Positions 14,727 through 21,670 of a DNA stretch of 32,576 nt are shown here, piece by piece. This DNA comes from Methanomicrobiales archaeon (GTDB lineage Archaea > Halobacteriota > Methanomicrobia > Methanomicrobiales > Methanospirillaceae). The stretch covers positions 1 to 32,576 of the forward strand of contig JADGNL010000165.1 of assembly GCA_017883495.1 (NCBI GenBank). The letters are read 5' to 3'. A program made the translations under genes and the position numbers. Position 1 is the first letter of the stretch. The number at the start of each line of letters is the position of its first letter. Under the pieces are notes generated by a model, which did no database searches, was not told the DNA's origin, and saw only the letters and a list, made by a program, of their open reading frames with translations.

Positions 14727-15481
14727 TGAAGTCGGCAGCCGACCTCCTCTGCGAGGTTCCGCTGCTCTCCTCCGACGACCGGGCGACCCGGGCCCGATCG
14801 GTCCTCCGCGACGACCACTTCCGCGAGGCGCTCGTCGTGGACGGACGCGGCGCGCTCGCCGGGTACATCGATATCTCGGACATCCTCCGGGTCGGCGCGA
14901 CCCGATCGAACGTGACCGTGGACGGGTTCGTACGTGAGGCCCCGTCTGTGGGGCCCGACGCGAGCCTGGAGCGGGTTGGCGCGCTGCTGCGCGAGTACCG
15001 GACCGACTCGGTCGCGGTCGCCGGGCCGGACGGGCGCGTGCTCGGCGGGATCCTTCTCGCCGAGGTCTTTCCGATCCTGCTCTCCCGCCACGAGCCCCGG
15101 GGCCTGGTCTCGGAACTGATGTCGACCCGCGTCGTGACGGTCGAGGCGGACGACCCCGTCTCGCGGGTCCAGGCCCTGGTGCAGGAGAGCGGGTTCTCGG
15201 CCTTTCCCGTCCTCAAGCGACGGCAGCTCGTGGGCATGATCTCGCGACGGGACCTGCTCGCCTCGGGCCGGACCCGCCAGGGGACGGACGGGAAGCTCGC
15301 GGTCGAGGCCGTCATGACCACGCCCGCGATCGCGACCGCGCCGGACGCGGCCGTCCGCGATGCGGCCGCCCTGATCTGCCGGCACGATATCAGCCGACTT
15401 CCGGTCGTCGAGAACGGCCGCGTCGTCGGGATCATGGATCGTCACGACGTGCTGCGGGCGCTCGCGCTCGCCGTCGACTGA
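14726..15481 (+). CDS. four-CBS-domain protein (array gene 2)
   Basis: 251 residues, ATG overlapping the previous stop by one base. Four CBS motifs at about 1-55, 62-117, 127-180 and 192-248; the whole protein is CBS. Only the third motif keeps the GxxSxxD signature (GMISRRD); the others read GYIDISD, GGILLAE and GIMDRHD, so three of four sites may not bind nucleotide in the usual way. The first two motifs are the most diverged. It is probably a cytoplasmic regulatory or scaffold partner of its neighbours; the target is unknown. Translational coupling implies fixed stoichiometry with array gene 1. Confidence 0.85.
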   Translation: MKSAADLLCEVPLLSSDDRATRARSVLRDDHFREALVVDGRGALAGYIDISDILRVGATRSNVTVDGFVREAPSVGPDASLERVGALLREYRTDSVAVAGPDGRVLGGILLAEVFPILLSRHEPRGLVSELMSTRVVTVEADDPVSRVQALVQESGFSAFPVLKRRQLVGMISRRDLLASGRTRQGTDGKLAVEAVMTTPAIATAPDAAVRDAAALICRHDISRLPVVENGRVVGIMDRHDVLRALALAVD

Positions 15482-15490
15482 AGGTGACAC

Positions 15491-16438
15491 ATGCAGGGGA
15501 ACGGATTCAACCACAAGGCATCGGACCGGCTCCTCAAGATGCCGGGCAAGCTCGACCGCGGTTCGGTCGAGTTCGACTCTCGCGTGGCCCCGCACACGGG
15601 CGATATCATGGCGATCGCGACCACGAGGGTCGTCTCTGTCCCGCCGACGATGGCGATCATCGGAGCGGCCCGGACCATGACCGCCTGCGGGTTCCGACGA
15701 TTGCCGGTGACGGACCCCGGCACGCACCGCATGCGCGGGATCATGACCGCGTCCGACATCATCAACCTGCTCGGCGGCGGCGATAAGCAGACCCTGGTCA
15801 CGGTCAAGCACGGGGGCAATCTGCTCGCGGCCGTGAACGAGTCGGTCCGCGAGATCATGAGCGCCCACTACCTCTCGCTCAGGACCACGGAGACGATCGC
15901 CGACGCGCTCGCCCTGATCCTGGAGAAGAAGATCGGGGGGCTGCCGATCGTCGACGCCGACGAGACGCTCCGCGGGATCGTGACCGAGCGAGACGTGCTG
16001 CGCCTGCTCGGAAACGGGGCGAGCACGCTCGCGGTCGAGAACGTGATGTCGACCGCGCTGCGGGTGACCGCCCCCGACGCGACGATCGGGGCCGCGACGC
16101 ACGAGATGGGGCGATGCCGGTTCCGGCGCCTGCCCGTGGTCTCTGAGGACGTTCTCTTCGGGATCATCACGTCGACCGACATCGCCCGATACATGGGGAC
16201 CGGCGAGGTCTTCGACCGGCTCGTGACCGGGAACGTGGCGGAGGTGATGGACCTGCCCGTGCGGACCCTGATGAGGGGAGAGCTGATCACGACCACGCCC
16301 GAGGTCCCGATCACCGCGGCGGCGCGGGTCATGCTCGAGCGCGGAATCGGGGCCCTCCCCGTGATCGAGGACTCGCGCCTGATCGGCCTCGTCACCGAGT
16401 TCGACCTCGTCCGGGCGTTCGCGGAGGCGAGCTGCTGA
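15491..16438 (+). CDS. four-CBS-domain protein (array gene 3)
   Basis: 315 residues. After a basic N-terminal extension of about 35 residues (MQGNGFNHKASDRLLKMPGK...) come four CBS motifs at about 36-95, 118-175, 181-235 and 257-312. All four keep the ligand signature (GIMTASD, GIVTERD, GIITSTD, GLVTEFD), so this member is the best candidate for real adenosyl-ligand binding. The ATG is preceded by AAGGTGA, a strong ribosome site, 9 bases after the previous stop. Its own stop overlaps the next start (TGATG). No catalytic domain is attached. Confidence 0.88.
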   Translation: MQGNGFNHKASDRLLKMPGKLDRGSVEFDSRVAPHTGDIMAIATTRVVSVPPTMAIIGAARTMTACGFRRLPVTDPGTHRMRGIMTASDIINLLGGGDKQTLVTVKHGGNLLAAVNESVREIMSAHYLSLRTTETIADALALILEKKIGGLPIVDADETLRGIVTERDVLRLLGNGASTLAVENVMSTALRVTAPDATIGAATHEMGRCRFRRLPVVSEDVLFGIITSTDIARYMGTGEVFDRLVTGNVAEVMDLPVRTLMRGELITTTPEVPITAAARVMLERGIGALPVIEDSRLIGLVTEFDLVRAFAEASC

Positions 16439-17274
16439 TGCTGGCGTCCGACGTGATGTCCGCGCCGGTGCACGTGGTCGGGCCGAACGACTCGGCCGCC
16501 CACGCCCGGAATCAGATGATCCGGTTCCGGTGCTCCCGCCTGCCGGTCGTGGACGGCGACAGCCTCGCCGGGATCATCACCAAGAAGGACCTCGGGTATC
16601 GGCTCCGCCAGGCAGAGCCGACCTGGCGGCGCCGGCCGATCGACCGGGTGCCGGCGAGCCTGCTCATGACCCCCGACCCGGTCAGCGTCGCGGCCCACGC
16701 CGCGATCCGGACCGTTGCCGCGGCCATGATCGAGTACGGGATCAGCGGGCTGCCCGTGGTCGAGGACTGCACCCTCGTCGGGATCGTGACCAAGACGGAT
16801 CTGCTCGGCTCGGTCTCGGCCGAGCGGCTCGCGGCGACGGTCGGCGATCTGATGGGTGACGCCGTGACCATCTCCCGCTACCACTCGCTCGACCACGTGA
16901 TCGATCTGGCGAGCGAGCGCGACGACAAGCTCGTGGTGGTCAACAACGATGGGACGCTCGCGGGTATCATCACCGAGTCGAACCTCGCCTTTTATGAGTA
17001 CGTCGGCCGCGTGCCCGGCGAACCCGACCGCGACGTGACCATGCTCCGGCGCGATGACGAGGGACAGAAGACGCTCCGGTATGTACGCGACGTCTCGGCC
17101 ATCGCAGAGGACCTGATGAGCCGGCCGGTCGAGACCACGCCGCCCGGCGCTCCGATCGCCGAGGCGGTCCGGAGAATGCGAGAGAAAGGGATCAACAGCC
17201 TCGTCGTCGTCGAGGACGGCGACATCAAAGGCATTATCACGCGGGATGATATAATTAAGGGGGTTGCCACATGA
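16438..17274 (+). CDS. four-CBS-domain protein (array gene 4)
   Basis: 278 residues starting directly on the first CBS motif (MLASDVMSAPVHVV). Four motifs at about 1-55, 72-125, 134-190 and 223-278. Signatures GIITKKD, GIVTKTD and GIITRDD are intact; the third reads GIITESN. A charged linker of about 30 residues (RVPGEPDRDVTMLRRDDEGQK) separates motif 3 from motif 4. The ATG overlaps the stop of gene 3 by one base. The gene ends just before a new promoter, so it closes the first transcription unit of the array. Confidence 0.87.
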   Translation: MLASDVMSAPVHVVGPNDSAAHARNQMIRFRCSRLPVVDGDSLAGIITKKDLGYRLRQAEPTWRRRPIDRVPASLLMTPDPVSVAAHAAIRTVAAAMIEYGISGLPVVEDCTLVGIVTKTDLLGSVSAERLAATVGDLMGDAVTISRYHSLDHVIDLASERDDKLVVVNNDGTLAGIITESNLAFYEYVGRVPGEPDRDVTMLRRDDEGQKTLRYVRDVSAIAEDLMSRPVETTPPGAPIAEAVRRMREKGINSLVVVEDGDIKGIITRDDIIKGVAT

Positions 17275-17282
17275 AACAGACC

Positions 17283-17296
17283 TTATTTATTAAAGT
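17283..17296 (+). promoter_or_regulatory. TATA box of array gene 5
   Basis: TTATTTATTAAAG is a strong AT-rich box. A start near 17315 gives a leader of about 45 bases holding the ribosome site GAGGAGAAAG 8 bases before the ATG at 17360. Array gene 5 therefore has its own promoter, only 10 bases after the stop of gene 4. Confidence 0.6.
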
Positions 17297-17359
17297 TTCC
17301 TGGTAATTCAGAACATTCACCGACAGTCAAGGTAGGATGAAATAAGAGGAGAAAGAGTC

Positions 17360-18139
17360 ATGGTTAACCAGACTGTTTTTATTAAGGACATCATGTCCAG
17401 GCCTGTAACGATCGCGAAATCGGCGGTGATCACCGAGGCGCTCGACCGGATGCTCGACCAGGAGATCGACCCCCTGGTCGTGACCAACAACGGCGCGGTG
17501 ATCGGGACGGTCTCGCGCCGGGCGATCGCGGAGGCGATCGGATCGAAGCGGAGTGCGAACGTCTCGCCGAACCAGATCCACGTCGCGAACGTGGTCGAGG
17601 AGGAGTTCACCTCGGCCTACGGGGACGAGAACCTCGACGTCGTGATCCCGCTGCTGCAGACGTACAAGCTCGTGGTCGTGCTCGACGGCGAGCACCGGCC
17701 GATCGGCCAGGTGACCCGGGGCGACCTGCTCAAGGTGATGCGGCCCACGGGATCGGTCGATCAGGTGATGGAGAAGGTCGCGGTCGTCTCGCCCGACGAG
17801 CGCGTGGTCCACCTCCGGCGGCGCATGCTCGACGACGGCGCGAACCGCTACGTGGTCGCAAACGGGGCCGAGCTGCTCGGCATGGTGACCGAGACCGACG
17901 TGGCGCGCTCGATGGCCGCGTTCCGCGAGGACGTGGCCGATCGGTTCCAGGACCACCGGATCCGCAACCTGATCGTCAGCGACATCATGTCCACGCCGCT
18001 GATCTCGGTTCCGCCCGAGACGCGGGCCGCCGACCTGATCGAGACCATGCTCCAGCGCAAGATCAGCGCCGTTCCGGTCGTGGACAACGGACACGTCCTC
18101 GGTGCGGTCTCGCGGCAGAGCCTGGTCCAGGCTCTCTGA
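17360..18139 (+). CDS. four-CBS-domain protein (array gene 5)
   Basis: 259 residues with four CBS motifs at about 8-60, 72-128, 134-187 and 205-259. Motifs 2 and 3 keep the signature (GQVTRGD, GMVTETD); motifs 1 and 4 read GTVSRRA and GAVSRQS, lacking the aspartate. The N-terminus begins just before the first motif (VFIKDIMSRPVTI). The gene has its own TATA box and ribosome site, so it may be expressed apart from genes 1-4. It is followed by non-coding DNA and a tRNA gene on the other strand. Confidence 0.87.
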   Translation: MVNQTVFIKDIMSRPVTIAKSAVITEALDRMLDQEIDPLVVTNNGAVIGTVSRRAIAEAIGSKRSANVSPNQIHVANVVEEEFTSAYGDENLDVVIPLLQTYKLVVVLDGEHRPIGQVTRGDLLKVMRPTGSVDQVMEKVAVVSPDERVVHLRRRMLDDGANRYVVANGAELLGMVTETDVARSMAAFREDVADRFQDHRIRNLIVSDIMSTPLISVPPETRAADLIETMLQRKISAVPVVDNGHVLGAVSRQSLVQAL

Positions 18140-18270
18140 CCTCTTTTCGGATCGCGCTCTGTTCGTGAGCCTGCGCGCTCTTCCGCCACCGTACGGAGAG
18201 CGCCGCCGCCCGTTATTGCGAGATCACCGGACCTCGATCCGGGGTCGCCATCCGGCATTCCTTTCGAGCA
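18140..18270. other. non-coding stretch between CBS array and tRNA-Cys
   Basis: I see no gene here. A short CTCTTTTCGG just after the CBS stop could be a weak T-run terminator; the rest is GC-rich without clear repeats. Confidence 0.4.
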
Positions 18271-18341
18271 AGCCCGGGGTGAGAATCGAACTCACATACT
18301 CCAATCTGCAGTCGGACGCATCGCCACTCTGCCACCCGGGC
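18271..18341 (-). tRNA. tRNA-Cys (anticodon GCA)
   Basis: The minus strand folds as a complete 71-base cloverleaf. Acceptor GCCCGGG pairs with CCCGGGC, the D arm is GCA/TGC with a loop holding GTGG, the anticodon stem TCCGA/TTGGA carries loop CTGCAGA (anticodon GCA at 18309-18307), and the T arm GTGAG/CTCAC has loop TTCGATT. The discriminator base is U, as in tRNA-Cys. The 3' CCA is not encoded. No intron is seen. Confidence 0.95.
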
Positions 18342-18393
18342 ACGGGTGTGTTCACGATCGTGAAACTCCACAACGATCTACACCCTGCCGACG

Positions 18394-18403
18394 AATAAAT
18401 AAC
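18394..18403 (-). promoter_or_regulatory. TATA box of tRNA-Cys
   Basis: On the minus strand the sequence GTTATTTATTCG lies about 55 bases before the mature tRNA 5' end. A start near 18372 would leave a 5' leader of about 30 bases for RNase P to remove. Confidence 0.5.
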
Positions 18404-18486
18404 GACATGCCGGTAATAATTGCCGCAATCGGGACCGAGACGCGGCAGGGGCGGCGCCAATGGGGCGCCGAGGATCCTTCTTCGCG

Positions 18487-19266
18487 CTAGGCGTCGGGGA
18501 ACGGCGGCGCGCCGGCCACGCGCTCGGGATGCGTGTAGATGTTCATCCGGCCGGCCCGGACGAACCCGACGATCGCCAGCCCTCCCTTCGCCGCGAGCTC
18601 GACCGCGAGCGAGGTCGTCGCCCCACGCGAGACGATCAGCGGGATCCGGGCGCGCAGGCATTTCCTGGCCATCTCCGACGAGATCCGGCCAGTGCAGACG
18701 ACGAAGCAGCCGTCGGTCGTGACCCCGTTCAGAGCCGCGAACCCGATCACGCGGTCGAGCGCGTTGTGCCGGCCGATGTCCTCGACGAAGGTGACCACAC
18801 CGCCGTCGGCGCGGACGAGGCCCACGCCGTGGACACCGCCCGTGAGCCGGTGCAGCGGAGAGTTCAGAAGGTCTTTGACCGACGCGACGATCGTCTCCGG
18901 CGCGACCGCGAGGTCCGACGAGATCTTCGGGAGGCGGCGGGTGTCGAGGAACGAGGTCGTCCCCCCGCAGCCCGAGAGGACGCTCTTCTTCGAGAAGAGG
19001 AGCTTCTGCGGATTCTTCGTGATCACCTCGACCGAACTCTCGCGCTCGGCGAGCGCCTCGATCTCGTCGAGCGACTTGATCAGTCCCTCGGTCAGGAGAA
19101 AGCCGACCGCGAGCTCTTTGAGCATGGTCGGGCTCGTCATCATCGTCGCGGCCGTGCGGCCGTTCACGATCACGGAGACCGGGACCTCGTCGACGACCGG
19201 GTGGAGCACGGGCGCGTAATTCCCGTCCTCATACTTGATGCAGGGCAGTTCGTGATACATGGTCAT
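18487..19266 (-). CDS. fdhD: FdhD, formate dehydrogenase sulfurtransferase
   Basis: 259 residues. FdhD passes sulfur from a cysteine desulfurase to the molybdenum/tungsten cofactor of formate dehydrogenase. The conserved core is present: ELAVGFLLTEGLI (51-63), the cysteine loop SGCGGTTS (Cys100), EDIGRHNALDRVIG, TGRISSEMARKC, and the C-terminal GFVRAGRMNIYTHPERV. The loop has a single Cys followed by GG, not the CxxC of Escherichia coli FdhD. The ATG at 19266 overlaps the stop of the upstream cysteine desulfurase by 4 bases (ATGA); an ATG two codons later is possible. No formate dehydrogenase gene is in the window. Confidence 0.93.
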   Translation of the reverse strand: MTMYHELPCIKYEDGNYAPVLHPVVDEVPVSVIVNGRTAATMMTSPTMLKELAVGFLLTEGLIKSLDEIEALAERESSVEVITKNPQKLLFSKKSVLSGCGGTTSFLDTRRLPKISSDLAVAPETIVASVKDLLNSPLHRLTGGVHGVGLVRADGGVVTFVEDIGRHNALDRVIGFAALNGVTTDGCFVVCTGRISSEMARKCLRARIPLIVSRGATTSLAVELAAKGGLAIVGFVRAGRMNIYTHPERVAGAPPFPDA

Positions 19267-20444
19267 CCCTGGCGGACCAGCTCGCCGACCGTGGCCGTGA
19301 GCAGGTCCACCTCCTCCTCGGTGTTGTAGAGGTACAGGCTCGCCCGGACCGCCCCCTCGGGGCAGCCGCAGTGCTCCATCAGCGGCTGGCAGCAGTGGTG
19401 GCCGGATCGAACGAGGACCTGGACGGCCTCGTCCAGGACATGCGCCACGTCGTGCGGGTGGTAGCCGTCCACGTCGAATGAGACCACACCGATCCGGGGG
19501 GTTCCGCCGTCCGGCCCGAGCACCCGAACGCCGTCGCAGGCGGCAAGGCCGGCGAGGAGTCGAGCGGTCAGCCGCTCCTCGTGCGCCCGGATCGCGTCCA
19601 TGCCGACCGCCTCGAGGTACTCGACGGCCCGGGCGAGCCCGAGGAGGCCCGAGACGTTCGGGGTTCCGGCCTCGTACCGTCCGGCGCCGGGCGCCGCCCG
19701 CACCTCTTCGTCCGAGACCGCCTCGACCATCCCTCCGCCGAGGAGCAGGGGCTCGATCACGGGCTCCTTCATCCAGAGCATCCCGGTCGCCATCGGCCCA
19801 AGCATCTTGTGCCCGGCGAACGCGAGGAAGTCGCAGCCCAGATCCGCGGCGTCGACGGGTCGGTGCGGCACGGACTGGGCGCCGTCCACGAGAATCCGGG
19901 CGCCGTGGTCGTGGGCGAGCCGTCCGATCGCCTTCACGGGCGCGATCGAGCCGAGCACGTTCGAGGCGTGCGTGACCGCGACGAGCCGGGTGCGGTCGTC
20001 GACCGCCTCCTCGAACGCCTCGAGAGGTACGGTGCCGTCGGGGAGCGGATCGAGCAGGGTCACCTCCACGCCGCACGTGCGAAGCCGGAGCCAGGGGAGG
20101 AGGTTCGAGTGGTGCTCGGCCCGGGTGGTCACGACCCGATCGCCGCGCTCCCAGGGGAGGCCGGCGGCGACCATGTTGATCGCCTCGGTCGTATTCTTCG
20201 TCGCAACGAGCAGCCCGTCCTCGCCGTGGACGAATCGCGCCACCGTCCGGTGGGCCTCCTCGTATCGGAGGGTGGCCATGCGGGCGAGTCGGTGCACACC
20301 GCGCCCGACGTTCGCCCGGTACTGGAGGTCGAACTCGCGGACGAGATCGGCGACCTGGACCGGCGTCAGGCTGACCGAGGCGCTGTCCAGGTAATGGAGA
20401 TGAGAGAGAAGGGGAAAATCGCTCCGACAGCCATCAATCGCCAT
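19263..20444 (-). CDS. cysteine desulfurase, class V aminotransferase (SufS/CsdA type)
   Basis: 393 residues. It should take sulfur from cysteine as an enzyme persulfide with PLP. Visible sites: EHHSN (110-114), VDGAQ (186-190) for PLP binding, the Schiff-base lysine in AGHKMLGP (Lys213), the GTPN block near residue 255, and the catalytic cysteine loop SGHHCCQPLMEHCG near residue 343. The short loop with RSGHHC fits group II (SufS/Csd). The ATG at 20444 has GGAG 8-11 bases upstream. It overlaps fdhD by 4 bases, which suggests it is the sulfur donor to FdhD rather than to a Suf scaffold, none of which is nearby. Confidence 0.9.
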   Translation of the reverse strand: MAIDGCRSDFPLLSHLHYLDSASVSLTPVQVADLVREFDLQYRANVGRGVHRLARMATLRYEEAHRTVARFVHGEDGLLVATKNTTEAINMVAAGLPWERGDRVVTTRAEHHSNLLPWLRLRTCGVEVTLLDPLPDGTVPLEAFEEAVDDRTRLVAVTHASNVLGSIAPVKAIGRLAHDHGARILVDGAQSVPHRPVDAADLGCDFLAFAGHKMLGPMATGMLWMKEPVIEPLLLGGGMVEAVSDEEVRAAPGAGRYEAGTPNVSGLLGLARAVEYLEAVGMDAIRAHEERLTARLLAGLAACDGVRVLGPDGGTPRIGVVSFDVDGYHPHDVAHVLDEAVQVLVRSGHHCCQPLMEHCGCPEGAVRASLYLYNTEEEVDLLTATVGELVRQG

Positions 20445-20470
20445 AGAGATCTCCGTATGGTCGTCGGGAA

Positions 20471-20480
20471 GAGATTAAGG
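20471..20480 (-). promoter_or_regulatory. TATA-like box of the cysteine desulfurase-fdhD unit
   Basis: CCTTAATCTC on the minus strand is centred about 30 bases before the ATG at 20444, which would give a very short leader. Confidence 0.35.
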
Positions 20481-20738
20481 GTTGCGCATGTCGGGGCCCC
20501 GTGCGTGGCGTCCTGTCTCGCGCTTCCCGCAGCGATCCGTACCGAGTCGGACGCCGATCGTGCTCGGGCCGAAAGGGATGCGGTCGTCCCCCCGCACGCG
20601 GAGCCGTGCCGGAGGACATCCCTGCTGCGGATCGACGCAGACAAGGTCGCGCGCTCTGCGCATGCAGCCGCCACAAGCTGGAAAAGCTCCGCGGAGGTGC
20701 CAAAGGGACCCGTCCGGCCGCGAACAATTCCATAATCC
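20481..20738. other. intergenic DNA between cysteine desulfurase and HTH gene
   Basis: The whole gap runs from 20445 to 20857; this part holds no recognisable gene. Open frames here are shadows without ribosome sites or family resemblance. A GC-only palindrome CGGGGCCCCG lies at about 20493. From about 20721 the DNA turns AT-rich toward the HTH promoter. Confidence 0.4.
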
Positions 20739-20769
20739 TAAATACTTATTCGATCAAGATTTAATCGAA
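20739..20769 (+). promoter_or_regulatory. promoter and operator-like dyad of the HTH gene
   Basis: A TATA-like TAAATACTTA (20739-20748) is followed at once by an inverted repeat TTCGAT-9 bases-ATCGAA (20749-20769) that would cover the region between TATA and start site. This is the usual place for a repressor site in archaea, so autoregulation by the downstream HTH protein is a reasonable guess. A second AT-rich core GATTTAATC (20758-20766) lies inside the dyad. Confidence 0.4.
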
Positions 20770-20857
20770 ACGGTGGGAAGGGACCGGGACCGGCGGCACG
20801 AGTCGCACGCATGGTATGGTGGATCTGCCAGCGTCCCGGTACGCACCGGTGAATTCG

Positions 20858-21184
20858 ATGAAGGAACGTGATCAGGGAATGGACCGGCGGGTCAGGGAGT
20901 TCGTCTCGCTCTCGCCGGACGGACGGATCTGGGGAGAGATCATCACCGAGCCGCTGCTGACGGTCGCACAGGTCGCAGCGACCCTGCAGATCAGGGAGAA
21001 ACTCGTCCGGAACCACATCAAGGAGAAGCGCCTGAAGGCCGTCAAGATCGGCAAGTACTGGCGGATCAAGCCCGAGGACCTGCACGGCTTCATCGAGGGG
21101 AACTCCTCGATCCGGACCGAGGCCCACCCGCACCTCTCCGAGCGGAGCGGGGTTGAGGACGGACTGATCAACACCGGCGCCTGA
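20858..21184 (+). CDS. small excisionase/MerR-type helix-turn-helix DNA-binding protein
   Basis: 108 residues from the ATG at 20858, which follows GGTGA at 5 bases; an ATG at 20816 in frame has no such site. Residues about 33-80 form an excisionase-type winged HTH (LLTVAQVAATLQIREKLVRNHIKEKRLKAVKIGKYWRIKPEDLHGF): helix, turn, recognition helix, then the KIGKYWRI wing. In phage this fold binds DNA next to an integrase, but no integrase or att site is seen here, so it is more likely an archaeal transcription factor or helper protein. The tail is polar. A T8 run follows the gene. Confidence 0.8.
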   Translation: MKERDQGMDRRVREFVSLSPDGRIWGEIITEPLLTVAQVAATLQIREKLVRNHIKEKRLKAVKIGKYWRIKPEDLHGFIEGNSSIRTEAHPHLSERSGVEDGLINTGA

Positions 21185-21194
21185 CGCGTCGGCC

Positions 21195-21202
21195 TTTTTT
21201 TT
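21195..21202 (+). terminator. T8 terminator after the HTH gene
   Basis: An uninterrupted run of eight T lies 11 bases after the stop, the usual archaeal intrinsic stop signal. A hairpin GGGCC-GGA-GGCCC follows at about 21214-21226. Confidence 0.6.
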
Positions 21203-21261
21203 AGAAAAGTATCCGGGCCGGAGGCCCGCGGAACCGTGAAGGGGGAGGCGATGCCCCCCGG

Positions 21262-21669
21262 TTATTCCGCGTAGGGGACGTCCGGCACGAACTTCGTGCC
21301 GTAGTGGATCACGCCCGACTCCCCCTCGGTCCCGATCCGGCGGAAGACGGAGCGGACGCGCATCCCGATCCGCGCCTCGCTCACGTCCTCGACCACGACC
21401 TGCACGGTGACGCGCGGTCCCTCGTCGAGCCGGATGATCGCGAGCACGAACGGGGTCTGCTGCTCGAACGCGTCCGACGCCGACCGGATCACGGTGAAGG
21501 TCACCACCTCGCCCTTCCCCTGGAACCGGTACGGCTCGATCACGCCGGAGCGTCGACAGTCCGGGCAGAACGAACGCGGCGGGTAGAACCTGCGCTCGCA
21601 CGAGGTGCACTGCGTACCGATGAGGTTGTAGCGCTGCGGGATCTTGCGCCAGAAGCGCGGGACCGACAT
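21262..21669 (-). CDS. DUF35/OB-fold Zn-ribbon protein of the HMG-CoA synthase complex
   Basis: 135 residues. The N-terminal rubredoxin-like zinc ribbon has Cys21, Cys24, Cys35 and Cys38 (CTSC ... CPDC), followed by an OB fold (GKGEVVTFTVIRSAS ... VTVQVVVEDV). In archaea this protein bridges thiolase and HMG-CoA synthase in one complex and shuttles the CoA-bound intermediate between the two sites. The start is one base after the thiolase stop, so the three genes form one unit. Downstream the gene ends near the convergent HTH gene. Confidence 0.9.
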   Translation of the reverse strand: MSVPRFWRKIPQRYNLIGTQCTSCERRFYPPRSFCPDCRRSGVIEPYRFQGKGEVVTFTVIRSASDAFEQQTPFVLAIIRLDEGPRVTVQVVVEDVSEARIGMRVRSVFRRIGTEGESGVIHYGTKFVPDVPYAE

Positions 21670-21670
21670 C

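Noticed and set aside
18271..18341. Attachment site at the tRNA-Cys 3' end with the nearby excisionase-like gene
   Set aside because: No integrase gene and no second copy of the tRNA 3' end was noticed in the window, so there is no support for an integrated element.
20816..20857. Upstream ATG (20816) for the HTH gene
   Set aside because: No ribosome site, and the added residues are not part of the HTH fold; GGTGA is correctly placed for 20858. It cannot be fully excluded.
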